This document shows, in pieces, positions 1 through 11,083 of a stretch of DNA of 64,000 bases (within the stretch, counting starts at the first letter, position 1; each line of letters begins with the position of its first letter). Under the pieces are notes generated by a model, which was not told the DNA's origin, searched no databases, and was given only the letters and a program-made list of their open reading frames with translations. The stretch comes from Strongylocentrotus purpuratus. Lineage: Eukaryota; Echinodermata; Echinoidea; Camarodonta; Strongylocentrotidae. The position numbers and the translations under genes are program-made. The stretch is taken from the NCBI RefSeq assembly GCF_000002235.5, contig NW_022145611.1, positions 3,710,754 through 3,774,753 of the forward strand, written 5' to 3'.

Positions 1-1218
1 TCTTGTAACTAAATATCTTACAAATATCATCCTAAACATGACCACAAACAAAAATCAAAAACTCAGCACCATCTTCCCAGCTCTATGGTAAAATCATAGA
101 CGCCTGACGCAAATATTTGTTCTTTACTCTGAGCTACAGGGTGTACTGTCACAGCAAAATGCGAAGCACAACGTGCTCCTCAAACTTCATGCTTTTTTGT
201 GCCTTCATACTTTTTTGTGCCTTCATACTTTGGGCGATCACTTGCAGAGGTGCATACGATTTGTATGGTATTTTTTTTGTATTCAGTTAAATCATGAAAA
301 ATGTGAATTTTGATACACTATTTATAAACAAATCAATAATTATGAATATACTATATTCAGAAAAAAGTATAAATTCTTCAAAGTTCATAAAAGATTTTGT
401 GAAGTGTCATGCACTCAATATGATACAAATCATTATACATGTAACCTGGGCAAAGGCATGGGAAAATCAAGTTTTGGGGGATAAAAAGGGAAATTAATGG
501 AATAAAATTTATGAAGCAATTGATAAATAGTGAGACAATGTCGTCAAAAACTGATAACCAAATTTGCAATTTGTGTAGTGATTTCCATTGTTCCATAGGT
601 TTTCATACTTTTTCAAAAATTCATATCTTCCTTATTAGTTATCCGATTTTGCTCAATTTTTTTTTGCTCCGTTTCTCTTGTTTTTCTGCGTCTATTAAAA
701 GCAGATTATGTTCGGAGTGGACTTAGCCTTTAAGGTTCAAGTACCGTAGGAATAAAGGGATTAATTTGCATAATTCCCCCTCCCCCCATACCATCACACT
801 TGAGATTTGCATTAGCCAAAATATCTAGTCATAAATACTATTATTTCTTGATTTATACTGCATTTTTGGAACTTGTAAGCAACTAATCTGATTTTAAATC
901 TGGTTTCTAATTCAAAGTTCATAATTTTAACCCTATTTCTGTTTGTATTTGTATTTATTTGTATTTATGCATGAATATGATGTATATTAAATAAAATGTG
1001 AAAAAAAACTTTAAAATAAAGTGGAAATGTTATACCTGTAAATAATTGAGTAAGTTTGCGAATATGCATTATTTCAAATGAATTTCAATCTTCAGAAGAC
1101 TATTTGAATACTACTTTATATGAAAGATTTCCATTACTTTTATATCTCACTACTGAATTTGTTCTATCATTATTATGACACTTATTATCTTCTCCCCATA
1201 CATATGTGTCTCATGTAG
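1..1218 (+). other. WDR20 intron, partial (left edge)
   Basis: This AT-rich sequence lies upstream of the first recognisable WDR20 exon and ends in a normal acceptor (TCATGTAG, 1211-1218). The family has roughly 85-90 residues before the point where the exon at 1219 begins, so at least one earlier exon must lie left of the window. Apart from the MITE fragment at 286-733 it holds an 18-bp tandem duplication (CTTTTTTGTGCCTTCATA at 192-209 and 210-227). I see no coding sequence. Confidence 0.75.
286..733 (-). mobile_element. Partial copy of TTAA-flanked MITE family a
   Basis: This is the reverse complement of about the first 430 bp of the complete element at 39676-40443, with scattered differences. 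The right end carries the family terminus GAGTGGACTTAGCCTTTAA (about 715-733). The opposite terminal inverted repeat is missing, so the copy is truncated near 286. Short ORFs inside it are not genes. Confidence 0.7.
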
Positions 1219-1404
1219 GCAGCAGATCTGACCAAGCCCTTAGACAAGAGGACATATAAAGGTGGGACACTACCAACATGTCATGACTTCAACCAGCTTA
1301 CTGCCAATGCTAAGGGTGTGTCTGTTATAGTAGGCTTCTCAGCTGGACAGGTTCAACTCATTGACCCCATTAGAAAAGATATCAGCAGGATCTACAATGA
1401 GGAG
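1219..1404 (+). CDS. WDR20: WDR20 internal exon (WD-repeat protein 20)
   Basis: This 186-nt exon encodes 62 residues and both of its ends are in phase 0. It starts after TCATGTAG with AADLTKPLDKRTYKG, includes PTCHDFNQLTA and VGFSAGQVQLIDPI, and ends YNEE. The block matches the part of WDR20 just before and within the first WD repeats. The donor is AG|GCAAGT, a GC-AG type, and joining to 2061 gives the family-like NEER-MIDKSK junction. WDR20 is a beta-propeller cofactor that, with WDR48/UAF1, activates the deubiquitinases USP12 and USP46; the fungal relative is CreC. Identification comes from remembered family sequence, and the N-terminal exon is outside the window. Confidence 0.9.
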
Positions 1405-2060
1405 GCAAGTCCTTTCATCCTAGCTTTTCTCATGTTTTCCATGTTTGAATTTCCTTTAAAAAAGAAAAAGAAATGTGTCTAAAATTGTGTACATAAAAGT
1501 CATAAAGTGTGGACTCCCTTAACTATTTGTTTGTAAAATCCAGAGCTGTGAAATTCTCTGTTTATATTTGCTGCTGCAGCAGGTCAGAAAAGCATTTTAA
1601 TATCTTGTGTGAATAGGACTATTTTGGTTTCATTTAGGCTGGGTTACATTACATTACATGTATATAGATAGTAAAACGCTAAATCTCCAGGTATTTGTCA
1701 AATCAGAGTTGTTAATATTATTTTATTTTATTAAAAGATGAAGTTCCTATAATGTCAGGGATGTGATATAAGATTCTAGGATAAGTAGGTCAAAGTCATA
1801 GAGGTCAATTTCTAAAAATTCATGTTTTAGTCTCATTATCGCGCAAGATGTCAAGAACCACTTGAGGTGATAAACTTCAAAATTTCACACTTGTGTTCAG
1901 AGATGGTCCGAAGAAATTTGGATGTTTGTTAGATTAAAGATGGGTTTCATCATACAAATCTAACCATTTGAACTGAACCATACTGTGGCCAAAAAAGATA
2001 CAGAACATTGCCGAACTGAATGCTAACTAACTATTTTCTTTTGTTTCTTATTTTTTGCAG
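1405..2060 (+). other. WDR20: WDR20 GC-AG intron
   Basis: This 656-bp intron begins GCAAGT rather than GT and ends TTTTTTGCAG. The only nearby GT (1409-1410) would put the next exon out of frame, so the GC donor is the one that keeps WDR20 intact. It contains a copy of a dispersed AGGTCAAAGTCATAGAGGTCA-like repeat (about 1735-1940) that recurs near 43080, 43200 and 55720. Confidence 0.7.
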
Positions 2061-3233
2061 AGAATGATAGACAAGAGCAAAGTATTGTGCCTAAAATGGG
2101 TTCCTGGAACGGAGCATATGTTCATTGCATGCCACCAGAGTGGTTTTATGTATGTATACAATGAGACTCTGGTACCAGTGAATACACCTCCTCACTATCA
2201 GCTTGTAAAGCAAGGAGAAGGCTATGCTGTCTTCACATGCAAGAGTAAAACGCCAAGGAACCCTGTCTATAGGTGGGCAGTAGGTGAGGGTTCTGCCAAT
2301 GAGTTTGCCTTTTCCCCGGATGCTAATTATATAGCATGTGTTTCACAGGATGGTTTCCTTAGAGTGTTCAACTATGACACAATGGAACTCCATGGCATGA
2401 TGAAGAGCTACTTTGGTGGTTTGGTTTGTGTGTGTTGGAGCCCTGATGGAAAGTACATTGTAGTGGGTGGAGAGGATGACCTTGTCACGGTGTGGTCATT
2501 CTTTGAACAAAGGGTCATAGCAAGGGGCAGAGGTCATAGTTCATGGGTCAGTGTGGTGACCTTTGATCACTACACAACAGGGATGATGAACGTGGATGGC
2601 ACAGACTTTGGTAGTGATGATGACTTTGGTACTCAGAATAATGATTTGAGTAATAACAGGGAACGTTCGTTCAGCAATTACTCTAGGAACTCTATACGCA
2701 GTACAAGTGACCTCCCTCCCCCGCACCTATACAGGTTTGGCTCTATCGGCCAGGATACTCAGTTGTGCCTATGGGAATTGACAGAGGACATGATCCAACA
2801 GTTCCAACCCCCTGCAAGAACTCGCACCAACACGCAGCTATCTGCATCCCATTGCAATAATATCTCACACAAAAGCAGCAGCAATGCCAGCTCCAACCAT
2901 CCTGATGGAACCCACTCCAAGTTCTCTACTCTCTCGTTGTCAGACAAACACAAGGAGAAGAACAAGAAGGACAGTGTGTCAAGTAAGAGTAGTGTCCATT
3001 CGCATTTGAATAAGATGCACCTGAGGATCTTTGAGGAAGCATCCAAAGCCATTGGGACTCAGCTTTGTCCAAGGTTGGATGAAGTACTCACATTAGAGCC
3101 AATTGTGGCTAAAAAGGTTGCACATGAGAGACTAACATCACTGCTATTCAGAGAGGACTGCCTTGTAACAGCATGCCAGGAAGGGTTTGTCAGTACATGG
3201 GCCAGGCCAGGAAAAGTGGTAAGTTCGAGTTAG
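2061..3233 (+). CDS. WDR20: WDR20 large 3' coding exon (WD-repeat protein 20)
   Basis: This exon has 390 codons plus a TAG stop and opens after TTTTTTGCAG with RMIDKSK. Four WD-type segments are visible: FSPDANYIACVSQDGFLRVF (about 2310-2370), a CWSPDGKY...DDLVTVW block (about 2430-2495), SIGQDTQLCLWEL (about 2737-2775) and the final DCLVTACQEGFVSTW (about 3160-3203). A Ser/His/Asn-rich loop (about 2800-3050) separates the third and fourth, as in vertebrate WDR20. The protein ends ARPGKVVSSS; the human protein ends similarly after RPGKVV. The likely role is allosteric activation of USP12/USP46 in the UAF1 complex. The sequence AAAGTG|GTAAGT near the stop is a perfect splice donor, so a second C-terminus is possible (see 5600-5638). 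Confidence 0.93.
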   Translation, partial: RMIDKSKVLCLKWVPGTEHMFIACHQSGFMYVYNETLVPVNTPPHYQLVKQGEGYAVFTCKSKTPRNPVYRWAVGEGSANEFAFSPDANYIACVSQDGFLRVFNYDTMELHGMMKSYFGGLVCVCWSPDGKYIVVGGEDDLVTVWSFFEQRVIARGRGHSSWVSVVTFDHYTTGMMNVDGTDFGSDDDFGTQNNDLSNNRERSFSNYSRNSIRSTSDLPPPHLYRFGSIGQDTQLCLWELTEDMIQQFQPPARTRTNTQLSASHCNNISHKSSSNASSNHPDGTHSKFSTLSLSDKHKEKNKKDSVSSKSSVHSHLNKMHLRIFEEASKAIGTQLCPRLDEVLTLEPIVAKKVAHERLTSLLFREDCLVTACQEGFVSTWARPGKVVSSS

Positions 3234-4084
3234 AGTTTCTCCATTTGCAAATATATTTCATTACTATAAAATGGGGAGAAAAAAAGAAAATTCATGTGAA
3301 TAAAATACAATCTAAAGAGAATTTCTGGTTATATTAGATTATTTAGATACATCTGAGAGTCATATTTGTTAAACAATGACACAAAAGAGAATATGTAGAC
3401 AGGAATGTTTGGATATGTTTGTTATTTGTTCGTGGTTATTTTATCTGTAATATTGTGTGAATCACTGACTGCCACCAAACTGACTCGGCACCGACTTCAG
3501 ACAAACCAATTCTTGGCCAGTAGTGGTAATGTATCGGTCTGGTGTCAGTCTCATTGGTATGATTGGGATTCAAGTACTGACCTGACCTGACCAATACTGG
3601 GATTCAGCATTCATATTTTTCAATTGCCTTATTCCAGTACATTCAAGCATTTAAAGGCACAGAACAGGTCCAGGCACAAACACTAGCCACAAACGCAACA
3701 CCTTGAAGCAGGTGCAATGGCAGGCCAGATTTGTCTGAAAACGTAGTTAAACTGATGTAACGGTCGATACAAACAAATGAGCGCATACAGAACATTTGTG
3801 TGATAACTCTGGGCCTGGCCGTCATTTTCTTAAGGTGTCTGCTGTTCACTGCTTACTGTGGCATGAACTCTATTAAACCAAACAATCAGTCAGTATATTT
3901 GGCGGCAGTACTCAGTAGAATAATACCTTGTGTGCAACAGGCTCAAGGTTGCAAGTGATTTACTCAAAAAGAAGTGGCTAATATTTGATTGCAAATATGA
4001 TTTTTGTTGGTTATAATTTTATAGAAGGGGTCAGATTTACACAAGATGCTTGTGATATGTGATGTTTAATTCTGGTCCTGTTTC
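3234..4084 (+). other. WDR20 3' UTR or alternative terminal intron
   Basis: Non-coding sequence follows the WDR20 stop. If the transcript stops here it is 3' UTR with the AATAAA at 3299-3304. If the donor at 3217 is used it is the start of a 2.4-kb intron. I see no gene-like ORF. Confidence 0.5.
3299..3304 (+). promoter_or_regulatory. Candidate poly(A) signal AATAAA for WDR20
   Basis: An AATAAA hexamer lies about 66 bp after the WDR20 TAG. It would give a very short 3' UTR. A second AATAAA at 6355-6360 could serve the longer alternative transcript. This rests on position and motif only. Confidence 0.4.
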
Positions 4085-5598
4085 CTCCTTGCTATCTCCC
4101 TCCCTCCATTCCCTCCCTACTGTACCTCCCTTTCCTCCCTACCTCCATTCCCTCCCTGCCTCCCTCCCTGCCTCCCTCTCCCTCCATTCCCTCCCTCCCT
4201 CCATGCTCTCCCCTCTCTCCATATCCCCTCTCTCCATTCCCCCATTCTCCCTCCTTCCGTTCTCTCTTTGTCTCCCTCTACCAAACCGCCACCGTACTCT
4301 CCTTTCCACATTCCCTCTCTCCATCACACTCCATCTTTGTTCTTCCTCCATTTTTCTTTTTTTTTCTGTCCTCCTCTTCCTTTTCTGCCCTCCTTCTCTT
4401 CCTTTTCTGCCCTTCTTCTCTTCCTTTCCTGCCCTTCTCTTCCTTTCCCCTTCCTCTCTCCTTCCTCCTCCCCCCTCCTCACCCCAACCTCCCATCTACC
4501 TCCCTCACCACCACCTCCCTCCACCTCCTCCCTCCTCCCCTCCTCCAACTCCCCCCTCCTCCTCCCCTCCCCTCCCCTCCACCCCCCCCCTCCACCCTCT
4601 CCTCCCCTCCCTCCTCACCTCCCCCTCTCACCTCCTCTCCCCTCCACCACCTCCTCCCCCACCTCCCCTCCCCCCTCCACCTCCCCTCCACCACCTCCCC
4701 CCCTCCCTCCTCCCCTCCACCTCCTCCCCTCCACCTCCCCCCTCCACCTCCTCCCTCCACCTCCTCCCTCCACCACCCCTCCACCCCTCCACCACCTCCT
4801 CCCCTCCACCTCCTCCCTCCACCTCCTCCTCCCCCTCCCCCCACCCCTCCACCTCCCCTCCACCACCTCCTCCCCTCCACCACCCCTCCCCTCCACCACC
4901 TCCCCTCCATCACCTCCACCTCCACTCCCCCACCCCTCCACCTCCCCCCCCACCACCCCCCCTCCACCCTCCTCCCCCCCCCCATCCACCTCCTCCCCAC
5001 CACCTCCCCTCCACACCTCCCCCCTCCACCACCTCCCCCTCCACCCCTCCCCTCCACCTCCCCCCTCCACCTCCTCCCCCCCTCCACCTCCTCCCCCTCC
5101 ACCTCCTCCCCCGCCCCCTCCACCACCCCCCTCCACCCCCTCCACCACCTCCACCACCCCACCTCCCTCCACCACCTCCCCCTCCACCACCTCCCCCTCC
5201 ACCACCTCCCCTCCACCACCTCCCCCCCTCCACCTCCTCCCCTCCACCACCTCCTCCCCTCCTACCCTCCACCTCCTCCTCCTCCCCTCCACCACTCCTC
5301 CCTCCTCCCCTCCCCCCCTCCACCACCTCCCCCCCACCACTTACTCCCCTCCACCACCTCCCCTCCACCACCCCTTCCACCACCTCCTCCCCTCCACCAC
5401 CCCTCCATCTCCTACCCTCCACCTCCTACCCTCCACCTCCCCTCCACCGCCCCTCCACTCCCCCTCCACCACCTCCCCCCTCCACCATTTCCCCCTCCAC
5501 CACCTCCCCTCCACCACCTCCTCCCCTCCACCACCCCTCCATCTCCTACCCTCCACCTCCTACCCTCCACCTCCTCCCTTCCGCATCCCTCCACCACA
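4085..5598 (+). repeat. 1.5-kb pyrimidine-rich CCTCCACC low-complexity array
   Basis: The array starts as CCTCCCTC runs, passes through CTTCC/TCTTTTC-rich sequence (about 4330-4460), and becomes an imperfect minisatellite of CCTCC, CCACC and CCCCTCCA blocks to 5598. G is almost absent from the + strand, so long open frames exist on both strands (proline/serine/leucine-rich on +, glycine/arginine/glutamate-rich on -). These are composition artefacts. The G-rich minus strand has many runs of three or more G and could form quadruplex or triplex structures. Its right end is directly followed by CAG|G, so it would act as a giant polypyrimidine tract. Confidence 0.9.
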
Positions 5599-5599
5599 G

Positions 5600-5638
5600 G
5601 GTCTGAGTGGTACCTCAAGAGAGTTATTGTCACGGTGA
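5600..5638 (+). CDS. WDR20: Possible alternative terminal exon of WDR20
   Basis: After the CCACCACAG acceptor at 5591-5599, the frame continuing from the donor at 3216/3217 reads GLSGTSRELLSR then TGA at 5636-5638. Splicing the phase-0 donor AAAGTG|GTAAGT to this site would replace the VSSS tail with these 12 residues. The donor is a perfect consensus and the acceptor follows a huge pyrimidine tract, but no transcript evidence is available. The acceptor may be coincidental. Confidence 0.35.
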   Translation, partial: GLSGTSRELLSR

Positions 5639-7445
5639 ATGTTTCATCACAGTCAGTCATTGCCTGAGCCTAGTTCAAACCAGTTAGTGCTTCATTTATT
5701 TTTTTACCTCTTCATGCTAAAAATAATTCTGTCAGTGGTGATGGGACTGCTTTCTGTCAAAATCTCATCTATAATCAATATAGAAAATGTTTTATAAAAT
5801 ACAGTCAACCTTGACAGACTGAATGAAATGCCATGCCTTATGCAATCTTTGAATTGTTTGTACTGTAAGTCATAAAAATACGACTTATGTATGCATGTAC
5901 ATGTATGCATGTACTGTAGTCTGTAGATGTAGATGTACATGTACATGTATGTACAGTATGGTGAACCAAACAGCTTGTGCAACAACCCCAAGTTATGTCC
6001 CATTCACAGATCAAAATGCAACAGTTGAACAGATTTTAAACGAATGGTATTCCTTGTAAACAGCAGGGCAATGCAAATATCGACCATACATGTACCTACA
6101 TTTAATGTACTTTTATGGACATTAACAAAGAGAAATCCAGGTCAGATAAAGCAAAAAAGATCATCCCTCTCTCCCTCTCATTTTCATTACTGCCTTTATC
6201 ATGACTTTCAGTTGTTCGCCAGTCACCACAAGGTGGCGCTCTTACCGGGAAGTACAGATGAGCTTCTTAGTGTTATAATACATGAAAATCTCATTCATCT
6301 TTCTGTGTATGGACAAGTTATTCAGTGCCTGCAGTGATGATCTACTCCAATCCCAATAAATCCCCAAAATAATGTTAGATTGTAGGTGACAGAGAAGATT
6401 ACATACTACTCTATAAGGTTTTTCAGAAAAGACATGACTTTAAATAATAGTATGTTGTCTTTGATCAGGTTTCAGAAAGTCTTTTTCAGATTTTGTTTGA
6501 CATATCTTGCTACATGTACATGTACATGGATCATGTACATGTATCTAGTGTTTTTACTACAATTTTCTTAGTTTTTTATTGAAGCAAAATAGTATTTATA
6601 TTCATGAATTATAGAATCAGCCAATAGTTGGAATACTTTATAAACAACAACTAATGATTCTCTGAGTCTTAATTGTTTTACTTTGTGTTTCTTAGTATTT
6701 CAGCAATGATATTCAAACTAACATGTGTGTAATTAACAACTAATCTCTATGACTTGTGTGCAATTCAATACATTGCTATAACATTGGGATTCATAGAGTG
6801 ATGTACAGTACATTGTAAATGTATGATATTCATTTACAATACATGTACTTCTTTGGTCATATTCTGAAACCAATGTTAGCTTTTATTTTGGGGAAAACGA
6901 TGCTAATTGTGAATTGTCAAAACAAAGTTGAATTCCGTGGAACTTTAATTTACCAATGGTGCTTGTGCAGGGTCTGTTTTAACTTTACGTGAACCCAGCC
7001 TGCTCTGTTCAGTCATAAACCAGCCTGCTCTGTTCAGTCATAAACCAATGACGTGACTGTCCTAATTATAATTACTTATAATTATGTAAATGTTAAATTG
7101 TACACTCGTTTTTAAAATGCAATCCATATGCAATTCAGTATTATGTAACTGAGATGCATGATTCAATAAATATCATACCATACCATGAAAATTAACATAA
7201 TTTTTAAAACTCACAACATGAATTAAAACCATTTTCATGTACATGTACAATTGTACATACATGTACATGTACATAATTCAGGAATTAAAACAGCCTATCG
7301 AATCCGTAGGTCACGCAGTGTTAAACTTCACTAGGCCTACATGTATACTACACAGTTCAATACAGAAGGGACTCCAGTTACAGTACTCAGTTGCGCAATA
7401 ATGATGAATATCTAGCTGGTTTTGAGACTTCAATTTTCACATTAT
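5639..7445. other. AT-rich non-coding region with ATGTAC microsatellites
   Basis: This is non-coding sequence with scattered ACATGTACATGT tracts (about 5885-5955, 6510-6545, 7235-7275), a candidate AATAAA at 6355-6360 and one small direct duplication at 6995-7044. No exon or RNA gene is recognisable. Confidence 0.6.
6995..7044. repeat. 25-bp direct tandem duplication
   Basis: Two adjacent identical copies of a 25-bp sequence beginning CCAGCCTGCTCTG and ending CATAAA lie at 6995-7019 and 7020-7044. Such an exact pair suggests a recent slippage or duplication event. Confidence 0.85.
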
Positions 7446-8260
7446 ACAGTGCGACAGTGCGTCCCAGAAAAAAAACTTAAAATCATCTATGTTCTATCAT
7501 AACCTAATCACAATTATAATGAATAAATGACATGTATTTGTAAAGCTTAGATCCTCCTCTTTCATTTGATGCAACTCATATGATGCATATTTCATGCATA
7601 AGTAATTAAAAACAATTTGAAGAAAGGGTCCAAAAAAGTCATTTTGCGAACGGTACATGTATCTGAATTTCAAAGAGAAAATCACATTTCCAAAAAGTTC
7701 ATTTTCAACCCTTTCATATGACACCTCAATCAGGAAAAATGAGCCAGGAATAACAACGTTCTGTTTGTTTAAAATAATGCTTGCATTTCCATAATTTTAT
7801 TAAACAGAAATCATTTTCACTGGTGACCTGCCGTAGCAACAAATAACAAACTCCATTTCGTTGACGATCAAGTCGATCAGCCATGCATGAAGTCTTTCGT
7901 GGAACAGATTCGTTTGATAAAATTATGGAAATGAAAGCATCACAGAACTTTGTTATTCCTGGCTCATTTTTCCTGATTGAGGTGTCATGAAAGAGCAGAA
8001 AATGAACTTTCTAGAAATGGGATTTTTCTTTTTGAAAGTCAGATACCATTCGCCAAATGACTTTTTGGTACCCTTTCTTCAAATTGTTTTTAATCACTTA
8101 CATTTATGCCTGAAATATACATCATATGAGTTTCATCAAATGAAAGAGAGGATCTAAGCTTTACAAATATGTGTCATTTATTAATTATAATTGTGATTAA
8201 GTTACTGTATGATAAAACATCGATAATTCTCGGTTTCGTTTTTTTCTGGGACGCACTGTA
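7446..8260. mobile_element. 815-bp foldback MITE with about 360-bp inverted arms
   Basis: The left arm (about 7446-7810) and right arm (about 7905-8260) are inverted copies of each other with moderate divergence, separated by a spacer of about 90 bp. The ends are TACAGTGCG...CAGTGCGTCCCAG on the left and CTGGGACGCACTGTA on the right, so the terminus is CAGTGCGTCCCAG flanked by TA. That pattern would suit a non-autonomous Tc1/mariner-type element. The left tip has a small CAGTGCGA duplication. It encodes no protein, and if transcribed it would fold into a long hairpin. Confidence 0.85.
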
Positions 8261-9645
8261 CATATACATGTACATGTATTATATACACATATACAAGTAC
8301 CGGTACCTGTATACCGGGTATGTAATATTTTGTTTAAGTTGTGGTGCTCTGAAAAGTAAATAATGGGGTAGATTGTCTTGCAAAAATGTTAGAAAAGGAC
8401 TGCTGCACCTGATTTCCAATACTCAACTTAGGGTGGAGGCATACATGTACATGTATAGGAGACGCAGTCGCATTTACATGTATTTATTTGTAAATAGGCA
8501 AACCATGTCGTGTACAGGGTGTACACTGTATCTGTGTTTTAACAAATTATCAAATCATTTTTAAAGCTTTTTTGACATCTATAGATCTCGACTCACAGAA
8601 GCGTTAATACATTCACAAAAATAAAATGTATTGGATTTGGACTAGTTGCCTACATGTAAATCCTTGAATAAATTAAAATTTAATTAGTTTGGTAGTTCAC
8701 TGTGTAACCGGCCATTACATGATCTATCTAACTCTGTGAAAACTTGTTGTTTAATACGGTACTTTAATTTAAGCTTTCAAAACAAAAAATGAACAAGAAA
8801 TACTGAATTCCTATCACTATAAATTTGAAGCATTTTCATAACTTAGTCATTGTATAAAGCAATCAACGTGAATCTGTAACTGTATATCATGATTTCTTAA
8901 ATTATATCAATCAACTTTTTTGTTATACATGTATCTCTCATTTGTTACATATAGCTAAATAGTGTGCTGTGTATCAAATTTTGATTATGACGAGTCGACT
9001 TCAGTCTAACTCAAGTCTCAAGCTTTATTTTGTTGAAGTTCCATACAATTTGTTTTCTTTTATGTAAAACTGGAATCACTGCTTTAAAGTCCTATGTTAT
9101 TCTCCTTTTTTTCTTCAATCCAATGCCTCCAGACATTTCTTCTTCCTGTTTTGTCCTTAGATACTTTCATGTTATTCTTTCTTTGTTTTGTTTTATGATT
9201 ATGTTGATTGTCATATATCTTGGTTTCATGTATGATGTTGAGCCCTGGATACAGGATTACATACATGTGTACATGTAGGTGTGTGTAAATGAAGTAAATA
9301 TTTAACAGTACTATACATTGATATTACCTTGTTCACTTTCTAACCTGGTTTTTCTTCTTTCTTTATTTCTTTCTACTTATTTCTCTCTCCTCCAGGGAAT
9401 GACGCAGCAAGTAACAATGGGAGGCACAGTTGTATGAAAGCAGCACCATTGATCAAAGCTTTGCTTCTTTTAATTGTATGGCCTGTATCCACTGCTGCAT
9501 ATTTTTGTTGTTCTATTACAGTGCGAGTGATGCTCAGTCGGTATGTGGTGCGCAGCATACATACATACATACCTACTGATGTGAAGAGTAAGGCAATATT
9601 TAAGATCATGAGATAAATGTATATCAGTAATTCCTTGGCAGGTAA
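8261..9645. other. AT-rich non-coding region
   Basis: ACATGTACATGT and TATACA microsatellite lies at about 8262-8310 and 8440-8455. The rest is AT-rich sequence without codon structure. I see no gene. Confidence 0.55.
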
Positions 9646-10023
9646 TTAAAGATAAACTTGAGTTCTGGTTCACAGAATCTAAAAAAACTTTCACTGAATG
9701 TTCAAGATTACAAATAAATGTCATGTGCCAAACAATTTTGGAAGAAAATGTATACTCATGGCTGAGTAATGAGCATAGAAAGATAAAGAAATCAGGGTAG
9801 TACTAGCCCCGACACCATGTGTGTTGTCCCATATACATCTTTCTGTGTAAGTGATTGTTACTTTACCAAGACTCTGCCAAATTTATGATGATTTTGATGA
9901 CTCCAGATCCTTGCATTACACACCATTACTTACATGCTATATGATCAACTTTTCTGATCCATTCCACACCTTTTCTTTCACAATGCAATCGCATTTAATA
10001 CCAGAACTCAATTTTATCTTTAA
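9646..10023. mobile_element. TTAA-flanked MITE family b, copy 1
   Basis: The 378-bp element is bounded by TTAA. Its terminal inverted repeats are TTAAAGATAAACTTGAGTTC on the left and a degenerate GAACTCAATTTTATCTTTAA on the right. It is nearly the same sequence as 28427-28816. TTAA target sites are typical of piggyBac-like cut-and-paste transposases. The copy is non-coding and non-autonomous. Confidence 0.85.
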
Positions 10024-10873
10024 TTGTTTATTAGAATCAGCTCTATCCTTTCAACATGTAGCCAAAGCACAAATGTGAACAGTTAATGTATGTGTATTTA
10101 GTTGATTATGAAAATGATTGTTGAAATAATTGAGTACTTAGTTTTAGAGTTCTGAAATTCCTCACCTATTATGACGATAAGTTTAATATTGTTAATGTGA
10201 TAAAGACTCGTATTGAACACTTCTATTGATAATGAATTGGTTTGTTTAGTGCAATCAACTGTGATCATTAAAGTACTTGGGATGTATTTGGGGGGGGGGA
10301 GAGAAAATCACTGCTTTTTTATTCCATGCTTTAGTTGGCAACTAAATTCTCCCTAGTTTGGTACTAGCTGGCAAGGTTCAATTAAAAAGGGGTCTTGAAT
10401 GACGTGAAGTGGGCCACCCCTGCCCTTCCCCCCCCCCCACAAAACTGATAAAATCACCATTGTATAAAATATGCTTGTCCCACAGTAAGAGCTGGAGATA
10501 TTAATGATAATAAATCTTTTTTTGTTTTAATAATTGAAGACTTTACAGTCTTGTGTAAAATTGACCTTACAATTTATACCGCTAGTTAAGTAAGTTAAAC
10601 CTAAACTCTCTAGGAAAGCAGGCCATTAAATTGATGTTTTGGCTTGAATGGAACTACCCTACTGAAATAAAACTTAATAAATAAACTTTAGCTTTTTCTT
10701 TAAAGCACTGATTCTTAATAATGTACTGTTTTGTGACAAGTTTGTCTGAAGTATTTTGAAAGATTTGTAAACAGATATTGCAATTGTTATCTTCATGTTA
10801 TATGTCTAAAGATTATGATTGGTTGAAATTCATATTCCGAAGACATTCAAAACATAACTACATGTCCGAAGGT
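10024..10873. other. Non-coding region
   Basis: AT-rich sequence with short G and C homopolymer runs (about 10290 and 10427). No coding or structural feature is recognisable. Confidence 0.5.
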
Positions 10874-11083
10874 GACACAAAGACGTAACTCCATTTTGGC
10901 CATTTTGAGAAAAAGTGGTTTATGTGTCACTGAGCGCTTGGGTCTATGTTTCACTAGTCATTGACGTCAATGGGGTGTTGGGTGGAGTTAAGACTTTGTG
11001 TTTCCTGGAAAGCCCACATTTTTTTTGAACATTTTGATATCAAATACTCATTTTTGCAAAATATGGAGTTATGTCTTTGTGTC
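10874..11083. mobile_element. 210-bp foldback MITE
   Basis: The ends are inverted copies: GACACAAAGACGTAACTCCA on the left and TGGAGTTATGTCTTTGTGTC on the right, with pairing extending a few bases further in. The middle is unpaired and non-coding. No target duplication is clear. Confidence 0.7.

Noticed and set aside
4059..5638. Very long proline/serine/leucine ORFs on + (515 and 456 codons) and glycine/arginine ORFs on -
   Set aside because: They come from a nearly G-free CCTCCACC array. Open frames occur in most phases and on both strands at once, which is a composition effect.
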